A DNA stretch of 64,000 bases from Smittia aterrima. Taxonomy: Eukaryota > Arthropoda > Insecta > Diptera > Chironomidae. The stretch's first letter is position 1; every line of letters begins with the position of its first letter. The position numbers and the translations under genes were made by a program. The stretch covers positions 24,056,001 to 24,120,000 of the forward strand of contig CP093831.1 of NCBI GenBank assembly GCA_033063855.1. Reading direction: 5' to 3'. Below the pieces are notes generated by a model. It had not been told where the DNA came from. It did no database searches and saw only the letters and a list, made by a program, of their open reading frames with translations. Of the stretch, positions 11,501 to 20,636 are shown piece after piece.

Positions 11501-12392
11501 GAACGATCAACTCTGAATGTCTGTTGCTCTTGCCATAAAGGAAAACAAGTCCAATAATATTCTCCAGCGACTTCTTAGCTTCGCAGATTTTTAAGATTTC
11601 ATCGAAACGATTCTTGACCTTGTCAGACTTTTCGTAAGGATTTGTGTCGTTGTGATAAAGAATTTCCATCGCAAAATGAGTCAGCTCGTGAATTAAATGT
11701 CCTAGAACTTCAAAGCGTTGGTTCCCTTCTAAATGCTGCGCTCCTATGAAAATGTCGCCTGCACGAGTGTAAGAAACTCCATGAACATTCTTCTCTGATG
11801 TTGGATCAATATTTTCAACAGAATTGTGGTTAAAACCGAAAATAATTTTCTTCAATTTACTGGAAAAGGCTGTGGTTTTTAAAATTGGTTCTAGCCACTT
11901 CACGCTGTTCAGTTCTTCGAAAGTTCTGACCACAATTTGACTGAGTTTACTTCTAAGACTGTCAACGGTATCGTGGCTCAACTTTGATTTGGAAAGCAAC
12001 ATCGACAGATGTTTCAAACTTGCGTCTTTATGTAATTTCCTTCGAATTTGGTTCAATCTAATTTTCGTACTTGTCTCAAGTGAATCGAATTCAACGTTGA
12101 CATCTTCGCTTAAAGCGAAAGTCAGTCCATGCGAGAGAAGAACTTCGTAAATCTCAATTTGTTTTGACTTCAATATCTCCAATTCGTCGAGTCTTTCATT
12201 CTCTTCGTTGATTTCCAAAAGTTTCTTTTCACTTTTCTCGATCTCCACAATTTTTCGTAATGAGATGAATAAAACCGAGAACTCTCCATTGTTGATAGTT
12301 CGTTTCTCCCGAAAATCCTCAACTAAAAACTTTTTAACTTCACTGATTTCACATTTTATAATACTTTCATTTAAATTATCGTCTGGACTCAT
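8532..12392 (-). CDS. NLR-like protein, copy A: zinc-peptidase-like + NACHT + ankyrin-like (intact)
   Basis: This intronless frame encodes about 1286 residues from ATG 12392, the first Met after an in-frame stop upstream. Residues 1-150 are helical and charged. An HExxH zinc-peptidase-like motif, HELTH, is at 235-239 and is followed about 70 residues later by SELIVRVPH, whose Glu could be the third zinc ligand (gluzincin-like; inference). A NACHT STAND NTPase follows: Walker A GSPGVGKST at 593-601, Walker B LLFDGFDE ending at 684, and STRP sensor at 711-714, then a helical region. The C-terminal 270 residues (from about 1010) are degenerate ankyrin-like repeats (for example NVLILAIENNNF and DIMGMTPLMA). 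The order effector-like domain, NACHT, repeats is that of NOD-like receptors. It lies 563 bp downstream of nuclease A on the same strand. No function is proven; an immune sensor is the leading guess. Confidence 0.8.
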   Translation of the reverse strand: MSPDDNLNESIIKCEISEVKKFLVEDFREKRTINNGEFSVLFISLRKIVEIEKSEKKLLEINEENERLDELEILKSKQIEIYEVLLSHGLTFALSEDVNVEFDSLETSTKIRLNQIRRKLHKDASLKHLSMLLSKSKLSHDTVDSLRSKLSQIVVRTFEELNSVKWLEPILKTTAFSSKLKKIIFGFNHNSVENIDPTSEKNVHGVSYTRAGDIFIGAQHLEGNQRFEVLGHLIHELTHFAMEILYHNDTNPYEKSDKVKNRFDEILKICEAKKSLENIIGLVFLYGKSNRHSELIVRVPHLLALNLKSNQKIDEAKRNFPELFEFFENKTLNDLETESSLIESKYLVEELNQKTDVTSKLKASQVFFEAKALNFNFNPNGISLILSNCPRLTIRLIHQQFSESSKLIFMKVESIMKNKIFILLVEAMTSKLKPILIIDCENEKDEKIVQALESLRSKEINEGIVIIQSDSNKSSLPDSIARIEMKQSWIQFTRKTQEEFMKILVSFQGFSLSLDKIISSRSEALRLIPLQDFLTENLKIGTKIEPNVPYFDIQRHFLDVDGVRIHLFNEFRLVQENVLIDTAREDKILLLSGSPGVGKSTEMKMIAKRIKENCSSLWVEYVELRKFVNAFERDGKITKSFKSNEEVSEFLCEKILRIKGFDAKVFSELYNSNSVVLLFDGFDEISPNFKQFNLNLIKSIQELSKNQLWISTRPHLHQELKNLLKCHSFSLEPIEGLGAKLVLITEILERKGLDGEVLEDTLYSIQNFMRDPKYQEIFNFSTPIMIGILADIAKDIESSFYWNLYLIYKTVVHKIVENFIRKESEAENDIAEFFIHSTDVMAFHQQKAVENIFENEFSNEVIFAESEILPTEKLARFGLLRTDSSDQLQFIHPKFEEFFVVDFFFNNFSWITKVSSENLRAKEIIKLLSKVLTEPNERFKLIRNFFEGLFENLILKNHKKVKIVKRIFKEYISIENLSFLFYESVERRFMSTIKMISVGDATMKKSDLKKLWLGKFRNRNVLILAIENNNFRFVKELLSFAQNVLDQEDIEQLFFEVNEKDESVLSFAFRYSKNIFLYFFNHPVYSLKNIKTRKLFLSSCASKTNSKSLNGNLLKNALIYQQRDEVLLLIQQIEKHFSSEEIKCILTDLDAIGRNILFSLRSIIDNSGKTVLRLLEKYLTSKKLREMVLSKDIMGMTPLMATFSSSNEKNFEFVWNYLKNLFNSEEEFKSNLLEEDYNKLTAFNHYLHDGFANKNRKFVLNVYKTYFNAETIRRINVKGKSFDLYQ

Positions 12393-12955
12393 GCTGAAGC
12401 TGTCTAATTCACGAATAAACAATTTTTGTGCTTATCACCCCAATAAATACATCAGAGACTTCGTGGTTAGGCTGCCACATAGTTGATATTAATTTAAAAC
12501 ATTCTCACGAATAATTCATCAGCCACAAAATAACTCGTGCTGTTCGATAGCTTTACAGTTTTCTTCTACGCAGCCGTTTACGTTCTACGCTGGTCGTACA
12601 GCTGGTTAAACCAACCAATTGTTGACACCATATGATGCGCCGTCACTGCATCCTCCCGAGGTTCATGTGTGATCTTCCCTAAAAATAGTTCTAATGTGAA
12701 CTGATCGTAAACTTTTTCATCTTTAATCTCGACCTTTGTTGATGTTGTCCACAAATTTTTGATTGAAATAGTTTATATTTTAATTGAATTTTTCTCCTGA
12801 AGTTTATTGTCTCAACTTAAACTGATTTGTTCTATGATAATCTTTTACTACAGCAACCGATTTCAACTGTATTATTGCTGCAAAGAGTTTTTAAAAATAT
12901 TTAAAGCAATTTAATTCTTCCTGCAGGAAAGTTTTATTTTCTTTCATTCAGTTGC
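12393..12955 (-). promoter_or_regulatory. Spacer between nuclease A and NACHT copy A
   Basis: The spacer contains the nuclease A 3' end (palindrome TTCCTGCAGGAA at 12918-12929) and then about 500 bp that must include the NACHT promoter or an intercistronic link. It is conserved in all four nuclease-NACHT pairs (12393-12955, 16172-16741, 34936-35512, 40897-41474). It includes a GGTTGG-TTTAACC dyad and a repeated GCGTAGAA motif. I see no clear TATA box, so the NACHT start site is unknown. Confidence 0.5.
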
Positions 12956-14188
12956 TTAAACAATTTTCTGATCTCTTGGAACATTGAAGCCTGTGGTCAT
13001 CAATTTCAAGTTCTGGTATTGGAGACCGGGAATAAAAAGTTTCGTCTTTATAATGAAATCTTTAACTTCACAAGCGTAAATGTATCCTCGATTGTAATCC
13101 TCGTTCAAGTTGTCCCAGTCAATGCTTGTAATTCTGCCTTGCACACCAGGCGAGCAAATGATCTCCATCGAAGACCTGATTGGATTCAAGAATGGATTGT
13201 TGATGCCAACGAAAGCGACTCCAACTTTGTTTTCACGATCAATAACAATTTTAAAGAATTGAGCTGGAACTGGCAATCTTCCTTCACCAAATAATATTTC
13301 TTTTTCAACGCCGTGATCGTTTTCAAGTTTCATTGTTGACAAAGTTCCCGTGTAGATTTCTAAGTCAACTCCACCAAACGCAGCTCTCTTACGAGTGTGG
13401 TATTCAAGTTGCTCCCAATTTCCTTGGTTGAAGTATATCCATTGAGGCGCCGCATTAATGAAAGCGTAAGTGCTTCTCTGTTCGTTGACCGTGATGAATT
13501 CTTTCTTTGCTGCTAAGTGACCCTTCGTGAAGTATCTGTCTTCAAAAATGTAACCATCTTTGTTCAAAAGCTTTAAGAACGTTTCTTTCTGCTTATTGTA
13601 TTTATATTTTTCATCCAAGTCCACTTGATCATAGAAATCTAATTGATGCCAGCCAGGAAATGGAAACTTTTTTGGAACAACAAATTTAGCAGCTCCAAAG
13701 ATGTTTGGCGTCATCACGTAATGAACGTAATGATTAGCACCGAGATCATGATCGTGACAGGAAGTGTAACTAGAAACGAAACGATTGTTATCCACTTTGA
13801 ATCCAACGTCGACTAAAACTCCATTATTATGGCAATTGACTACCGGTGTTCGTTTCTTTGCTTCGAATGTAGGCCAATCATTGCAAATAAATTGATTCAT
13901 GGTTTTTTGTTGGTTAACTTTATACGTGAATGTTTTGTCATTGTCGCATGACACGACGATCGTTTTTTCGCGGGTCGCGATATTTCGAAATCCCTTTGGA
14001 CAGAAAATTTCGACGTGCTGTCCTGAGTTTAACTTTAAGATTCCTTCGTTGTCAACTGAATTGTAAAACTTTGCGAGTCCAGGTTGAAGAAGGATTGGCT
14101 GATTAAGGGAACTCATGTCTTTGTTGATGTCGATTGTGCAATCAGCACTTGCACTGGCAATTATTGCGAGGAGAACTAATAACTTCAT
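12956..14188 (-). CDS. Secreted DNA/RNA non-specific endonuclease A
   Basis: This 410-residue protein belongs to the Endonuclease_NS (beta-beta-alpha metal) family, like insect salivary endonucleases and gut dsRNases, which cut nucleic acids outside cells. A signal peptide (MKLLVLLAIIASASA) ends near residue 16. A Cys-rich N-terminal domain (about 17-135) precedes the nuclease core. The family DRGH motif appears as FTKGH, with the general-base His at 224; the Mg-binding Asn is N254 in FNQGNWEQLE, matching the NxGxWxxLE motif. The frame is one exon. The TAA stop replaces a CAA seen in copy B, removing the last four residues (QATE). A TATA box (14234-14241) lies in the inverted-repeat region shared with nuclease B. 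Confidence 0.88.
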   Translation of the reverse strand: MKLLVLLAIIASASADCTIDINKDMSSLNQPILLQPGLAKFYNSVDNEGILKLNSGQHVEIFCPKGFRNIATREKTIVVSCDNDKTFTYKVNQQKTMNQFICNDWPTFEAKKRTPVVNCHNNGVLVDVGFKVDNNRFVSSYTSCHDHDLGANHYVHYVMTPNIFGAAKFVVPKKFPFPGWHQLDFYDQVDLDEKYKYNKQKETFLKLLNKDGYIFEDRYFTKGHLAAKKEFITVNEQRSTYAFINAAPQWIYFNQGNWEQLEYHTRKRAAFGGVDLEIYTGTLSTMKLENDHGVEKEILFGEGRLPVPAQFFKIVIDRENKVGVAFVGINNPFLNPIRSSMEIICSPGVQGRITSIDWDNLNEDYNRGYIYACEVKDFIIKTKLFIPGLQYQNLKLMTTGFNVPRDQKIV

Positions 14189-14920
14189 CTTGCGACTAAA
14201 CTGAACTGATGTCTAACCAAACACTTTCGCCGATTTTTATACTTTTTCTGAGAAAAGAATAAATTCTTTTAATCAATCCAATTAAAAAGAAGCGCATGGA
14301 GATTATTTTGGGGGTTTTTCTTGGGTTTTTTTTCTTAAGACTAATTAAAATGAAAGAAGATTTTTTTAATCAGAAAAAAAAAACCAGAGAGAGAAATGGA
14401 TTTGATGAATTAGCACAAGTTGATCAACACACGCCTCTAACTGATAACAAGAAGATGATTCAGCGCGCTCTATCTGTCGGAAAATTCACACTGACACTAA
14501 TCATTGAATCATTTTTATTGAAATAAGTTTTATTCGAGCCTTGAGATGAATTTGCATGTGATCACGAGGATCAAGCTTAGTTTTAAATATTTTGTTTACG
14601 TATCGCAATAAGTTTCAGCGTGATATAAATTTTCCGACGTGTAGAACGGACTTAATCTTTCTTTTCTTGTTATCACTTAGGGGCGTGTCTTGATTGAAGT
14701 CATCAAATCCATTTGTCTCTCTGGGTTTTTTTTCTGATTAAAAAAATCTTCTTTCATTTTAATTAATCTTATCTAAGAAAAAAAACCCAAGAAAAACCCC
14801 CAAAATAATCTCCATGCGTTCTTTTTATTGGATTTTTTAAGAGAATTCTTTCTTTTCTCAGAAAAAGTATAAAAATCGGCGAAAGTGTTCGGTTGGACAT
14901 CAGTTCGGTTTAGTCGCAAG
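14189..14920. promoter_or_regulatory. Inverted-repeat divergent promoter of nucleases A and B
   Basis: The two halves of this region are inverted copies of each other. Each carries, going outward from the centre, an A/T-rich tract with CCCCCAAAATAATCTCCATGCG, a TATA box (TATAAAAA at 14868-14875 on plus; its reverse at 14234-14241) and an initiator-like ACATCAGTTC about 34 bp past the plus TATA, then the ATG. Two head-to-head nuclease genes are thus driven by mirror-image promoters. The centre (about 14520-14640) is unique sequence. Confidence 0.75.
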
Positions 14921-16171
14921 ATGAAGTTATTAGTTCTCCTCGCAATAATTGCCAGTGCAAGTGCTGATTGCACACTCGACATCAACAACGACATGGGTTA
15001 TCCTTATCAGCCAATCCTTCTTCAACCTGGACTCGCAAAGTTTTATAATTCAGTTGACAACGAAGGAATCTTAAAGTTCAAGTTAGGAGAACACGTTGAA
15101 ATTTTCTGTTCATCGGGATTTCAAAATGAAATCGCTCCCGGCGAGAAGTTGATCGACGTGTCATGCGTCGGGGACAAAACATTCACTTATCAGGTTAGTG
15201 GACAAAATCGAGAAAAAACCATGAACGAATTTATTTGCAATGATTGGTCCACCTACGAAACAAGGCGACAAAGGTGGCCATACATTTGCAATAGGAGTGG
15301 AATTTTAGTCGACGTTGGATTCAATGTGACTGAAAATCGTTTCGTTTCTAGTTACACTTCCTGTCACAATCCTCTTATTGCTGCTAATTATTACGTTCAT
15401 TACGTGATGACGCCAAACATCTTTGGAGCTGCTAAAACTCCTAAAGATGAGTTTCCATTTCCTGGCTGGACTAAAGGAGGTTTCTATCATCGAGTGGACT
15501 TGCTGCGAGATGGTTTCGATTGGCAGAAGAGTGCGTTCATGAAGCTTTTGAACAAGGATCATTACATTTCTGCAGGAAGATTCTTCGCGAAAGGTCACTT
15601 AGCACATAAAAAAGAATTCATCACGATCAACGAACAGAGAAGCACTTACGAATTCATTAATGCGGCGCCTCTATGGCAAAACTTTAACACAGGAAATTGG
15701 GAGGAACTCGAAGTCCGAACTCGTAATAGAGCTGCGTTTGGTGGAGTTGACTTAGAAGTCTACACGGGAATTTGGCGATTACTGAGAGTTGAGGACGCTA
15801 ATTGCACTAAAAAACGAGTTATACTGGAAGAAAGAAAATTGCCAGTTCCAGCTCAATTCTTTAAAATATTAATTGATCGTACGAATAATGTTGGAGTTGT
15901 TTTCCTTAGCATCAACAATCCTTACTTGACTCCAATCGAGTCTTCGATGGAGATGATTTGCCCGCCTGGTGTACAAGGAAGAATTAAAAGCATTGACTGG
16001 GACAAATTGAACGAGAATTTCAGTCGAGGATACATTTACGCTTGTGAAGTTGAAGATTTTATTAAAAAGTCAGATTACTTTATTCCCGGTCTCCAATACG
16101 AGAACTTGGACTTAATGACCACAGGCTTCAATCTTTCAGAAGATAAAAAAATTGTTCAAGCAACTGAATAA
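14921..16171 (+). CDS. Secreted DNA/RNA non-specific endonuclease B
   Basis: This 416-residue Endonuclease_NS protein starts at ATG 14921, giving the same signal peptide as copy A; an upstream in-frame extension from 14885 lies across the initiator and is rejected. The catalytic His is H226 in FAKGH, and the metal-site motif reads FNTGNWEELE. The Cys-containing N-terminal domain differs clearly from that of copy A (YETRRQRWPYICNRSG region) but is almost identical to that of copy D at 39655. It keeps the full C-terminus IVQATE. A poly(A) signal and the palindrome TTCCTGCAGGAA (16191-16202) follow directly. NACHT copy B begins 570 bp downstream on the same strand. Confidence 0.88.
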   Translation: MKLLVLLAIIASASADCTLDINNDMGYPYQPILLQPGLAKFYNSVDNEGILKFKLGEHVEIFCSSGFQNEIAPGEKLIDVSCVGDKTFTYQVSGQNREKTMNEFICNDWSTYETRRQRWPYICNRSGILVDVGFNVTENRFVSSYTSCHNPLIAANYYVHYVMTPNIFGAAKTPKDEFPFPGWTKGGFYHRVDLLRDGFDWQKSAFMKLLNKDHYISAGRFFAKGHLAHKKEFITINEQRSTYEFINAAPLWQNFNTGNWEELEVRTRNRAAFGGVDLEVYTGIWRLLRVEDANCTKKRVILEERKLPVPAQFFKILIDRTNNVGVVFLSINNPYLTPIESSMEMICPPGVQGRIKSIDWDKLNENFSRGYIYACEVEDFIKKSDYFIPGLQYENLDLMTTGFNLSEDKKIVQATE

Positions 16172-16741
16172 GAAAAAATAATAAAAAACTTTCCTGCAGG
16201 AAGAATTAAATTGCTTTAAATATTTTTAAAAACTATTTGCAGCATTCATGTAGGAAATTAATTCAAACCGGTTGCTGTAGTAAAAGATTATCATAGAAAA
16301 AATCAGTTTAAGTGGAGACAATAAACTTCAGGAGAAAAAATCAATTTAAATATAAACTATTTCAATCATAAATTCGTGGACAACATCAACAAAGGTCGAG
16401 ATCGAAGATGAAAGAGTTTTCGATCAGTTCACATTAGAACTGTTTTCAGGGAACAACACACATGAACCTCGGGAGGATGCAGTGACCAGAGACGGCGCAT
16501 CATATGGTGTCAACAATTGGTTGGTTTAACCAGCTGTACGACCAGCGTAGAACGTAAACGGCTGCGTAGAAGAAAACTGTAAAGCTATCGAACAGCACGA
16601 GTTACTTTGTGGCTGATGAATTATTCGTGAGAATGTTTTAATTAATATCAACTATGTGGCAGTCTAACCACGAAGTCTCTAATGTATTTATTTGGGTGAT
16701 AAGCACTGAAATTGTTTATTCGTAAATTAGACAGCTTCAGC
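16172..16741 (+). promoter_or_regulatory. Spacer between nuclease B and NACHT copy B
   Basis: This is the plus-strand counterpart of 12393-12955. It holds the nuclease B poly(A) signals, the palindrome at 16191-16202, and the conserved tract with the dyad near 16522-16535 and GCGTAGAA repeats near 16549 and 16564. No gene is seen. Confidence 0.5.
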
Positions 16742-19700
16742 ATGAGTCCAGACGATAATTTCAATGAAAGTATTATAAAATGTGAAATCAGTGAAGTTAA
16801 AAAGTTTTTATTTGAGGATTTTCGGGAGAAACGAACTATCAACAATGGAAAGTTCTCGGTTTTATTCATCTCATTACGAAAAATTGTGGAGATCGAGAAA
16901 AGTGAAAAGAAACTTTTCGAAATCAACGAAGAGAATGAAAGACTCGACGAATTGGAGATTTTGAAGTCAAGACAAATTGAAATTTACGAAGTTCTTCTCT
17001 CGCATGGACTAACTTTCGCATTAAGCGAAGATGTCAACGTTGAATTCGATTCACTTGAGACAAGTACGAAAATTAGATTGAACCAAATTCGAAGGAAATT
17101 ACACAAAGACGCAAGTTTGAAACATCTGTCCATGTTGCTTTCCAAATCAAAGTTGAGCCACGATACCGTCGACAGTCTTAGAAGTAAACTCAGTCAAATT
17201 GTGGTCAGAACTTTCGAAGAACTAAACAGCGTGAAGTGGCTAGAACCAATTTTAAAAACCACAGCCTTTTCCAGTAAATTGAAGAAAATTATTTTCGGTT
17301 TTAACCACAATTCTGTTGAAAATATTGATCCAACATCAGAGAAGAATGTTCATGGAGTTTCTTACACTCGTGCAGGCGACATTTTCATAGGAGCGCAGCA
17401 TTTAGAAGGGAACCAACGCTTTGAAGTTCTAGGACATTTAATTCACGAGCTGACTCATTTTGCGATGGAAATTCTTTATCACAACGACACAAATCCTTAC
17501 GAAAAGTCTGACAAGGTCAAGAATCGTTTCGATGAAATCTTAAAAATCTGCGAAGCTAAGAAGTCGCTGGAGAATATTATTGGGCTTGTTTTCCTTTATG
17601 GCAAGAGCAGCAGACATTCAGAGTTGATCGTTCGAGTTCCACATTTACTTGCGCTCAACTCAACTCAAGCGCAATCAGAAAATTGACGAAGCAAAAAGAA
17701 ATTTTTCTGAGCTCTTTGAGTTTTTTGAGAACAAAACTTTGATTGATTTGGAAACTGAATCTTCTTTAATCGAACCGAAATATCTTGTTGAAGAGCTTAA
17801 CCAGAAGACCGACGTTACAAGCAAATTGAAAGCTTCTCATGTTTTCTTTGAGGAGAAAGCTTTGAACTTCAACTTTGATCCTAACGAAATTTCTCTTATT
17901 TTATCAAATTGTCCGCGATTAACGATAAGATTGATTCATCAACAGTTCAGTGAATCATCGAAATTAATTTTCATGAAAGTCGAGTCGATCATGAAGAATA
18001 AAATATTTATTTTATTAGTTGAAGCAATGACTTCCAAATTAAAACCAATCCTGATAATCGATTGCGAGAATGAAAATGATGAAAAGATTGTGCAAGCTCT
18101 TGAAAGCTTAAGATCGAAGGAAATAAATGAGGGAATCGTTATCATACAATCTGATAGCAACAAATCAAGATTACCCGATTCAATTGCAAGGATCGAAATG
18201 AAACAGTCTTGGATTCAGTTCACTCGAAAGACTCAAGAGGAATTTATGAAAATTCTCGTAAGTTTCCAAGGATTTTCCCTTTCACTTGACAAAATTATTT
18301 CGTCTCGTTCTGAAGCTCTCCGTCTGATTCCTTTGCAAGACTTTCTCACAGAAAATTTAAAGATCGGAACAAAGATTGAGCCTAATGTTCCATATTTTGA
18401 TGTCCAACGAGATTTTCTTGATGTCGACGGTGTTAGGAGCCATTTATTTAATGAACCCGGATTGGTGCAAGAAAATGTCCTAATCGATACCGCTCGAGAA
18501 GATAAAATTCTTTTACTGAGTGGAAGTCCAGGAGTTGGAAAATCAACAGAAATGAAAATGATAGCAAAGAGAATCAAAGAAAATTGTTCATCACTTTGGG
18601 TTGAGTATGTCGAGCTTAGAAAGTTTGTGAGTGCCTTCGAGAGAGAAGGAAAAATTACGAAAAGTTTTAAATCAAATGAAGAAGTTTCCGAGTTTCTTTG
18701 TGAAAAAATTCTAAGAATCAAAGGATTCGATGCAAAAGTTTTCTCTGAATTATACAATTCAAACTCCGTTGTGTTGTTGTTCGATGGCTTTGATGAGATC
18801 AGTCCAAATTTCAAACAATTCAATTTAAATCTAATCAAATCAATCCAAGAACTGAGCAAAAACCAACTTTGGATATCAACGCGACCTCATCTTCATCAAG
18901 AGTTGAAGAACTTACTAAAATGTCATTCTTTTTCTTTAGAACCAATCGAAGGACTCGGCGCTAAGCTAGTGCTTATTACGCAAATTTTGGAACGAAAAGG
19001 ATTCGATGGGGAAGTGTTGATAGAGAAGTTGAATTTAATCCATTACTTCATGAGAGGGCCCAAGTTTCAAGAAATTTTTAATTTCTCTACTCCAATCATG
19101 ATTGGCATTCTCGCAGATATTGCTAAAGACATCGAAAGTAGTTTCTATTTGAATTTATATTTGATCTACAAAACGGTTGTTCACAAAATAGTTGAGAATT
19201 TCATAAGAAAAGAATCAGAAGCAGAGAACGATATCGCAGAGTTCTTTATTCACTCAACTGATGTCATGGCTTTTCATCAAAGAAAAGCTATCGAAAATAT
19301 TTTTGAAAATGAATTCTCAAGTGAAGTGATCTTCGCTGAATCTGAAATACTTCCCACAGAAAAGTTTTCAAGATTTGGTTTATTGCGCACGGATACTTCC
19401 GATCAACTTCAGTTTATTCACCCAAAGTTTGAAGAATTTTTTGTCGTCGATTTCTTCTTCAACAATTTTTCCTGGATCACAAAAGTTTCATCAGAAAATC
19501 CAAGAGCAAAAGAGATTATCAAACTTCTTTCAAAAGTTTTAACAGAACCCAATAAAAGATTTAAATTGATTCGAAACTTTTTTGAAGGATTATTTGAAAA
19601 CTTAATTCTTAAAAATCACAAGAAAGTAAAAATTGTTAAAAGAATTTTCAAAGAATACATTTCAATTGAAAGTCTTTCATTTTTGTTTTACGAATCAGTT

Positions 19701-20606
19701 GAACGTGGTTTCATGAGCACGATCAAAATGATTTCTGTTGGAGACGCGACAATGAAGAAAAGTGATTTGAAAAAGCTTTGGCTAGGAAAGTTTCGAAATC
19801 GGAATGTTCTGATTCTCGCTATCGAAAATCGAAATATTGAGTTCGTTAAAGAACTTCTGTCCTTCGCTCAAAATGTGTTAGACCAAGAAGATATTGAGCA
19901 ATTATTTTTTGAAGTGAACGAAAACGAAGAATCAGTTTTATCATTTGCTTTTCAACACTCCAAAAATTATTTTCTTCTCTTCTTTAATCACCCGGTTTAT
20001 TCATTAAAAAGTATGAAAACTAGAAAACTTTTCTTGTCATCTTGCGGTTCTAAGACACATTCAAAAAATCCATATGGAAATTTGTTAATAAACGCGTTAA
20101 TTCACCAAAAACGCGATGAAATTTTGCTGTTGATTCAACAGATCGAAAAACATTTTTCAAGCGACGAGATCAAGTGCATTTTGACTGATCTTGATGCGAA
20201 CGGTCGAAATATTTTATTTTGGCTTAAAATTATTATCGATAGTTCTGGCAAAACTGTTCTTCGTCTGTTGGAGAAATATTTAACATCGAAAAAATTGAGA
20301 GAGATGGTGCTTTCGAAAGATATTTTGGGAATGACTCCATTGATGGCTTCTCTTAATTCAAGTAATGAGAAAAACTTTGAATTCGTGTGGAATTATCTTA
20401 AGAATCTTTTCAAGAACGAAGAAGAATTCAAAAGTAATCTTCTTGTAGAAGACTATAACAAGCTCACTGCATTTAATCATTCTCTTCACGATGGCTTTGC
20501 TAATAGGAATAGGAAATTTGTTTTGAATGTTTACAAAACTTATTTTAGCGCTGAAACGATTAGGAAAATAAATGTCAAAGGAAAAAGCTTTGGTCTATAT
20601 CAATAA
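16742..20606 (+). pseudogene. NLR-like NACHT gene, copy B (one 4-bp frameshift)
   Basis: This copy has the same architecture as copy A (HELTH at codons 235-239, Walker A, Walker B, ankyrin-like tail). At about 17655-17668 a CTCAA-type duplication adds four bases compared with the other copies, so the frame stops at 17684-17686 after the peptidase-like region. The rest of the gene (to TAA 20604-20606) is open in the shifted frame and highly conserved. Either the gene is recently inactivated, or it makes a short peptidase-like protein of about 315 residues, or the assembly has an error. Sequence in patches near residues 552-575 and 753-774 differs from the other copies. Confidence 0.8.
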
Positions 20607-20636
20607 AAAATTCGGAAGGCCGGTCACAGACCTGGT

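Noticed and set aside
12393..12422. Ten-codon N-terminal extension of the NACHT proteins (FIRELDSFS)
   Set aside because: It needs a TTG start and follows an in-frame stop closely; the first ATG (MSPDDN) is the simpler start.
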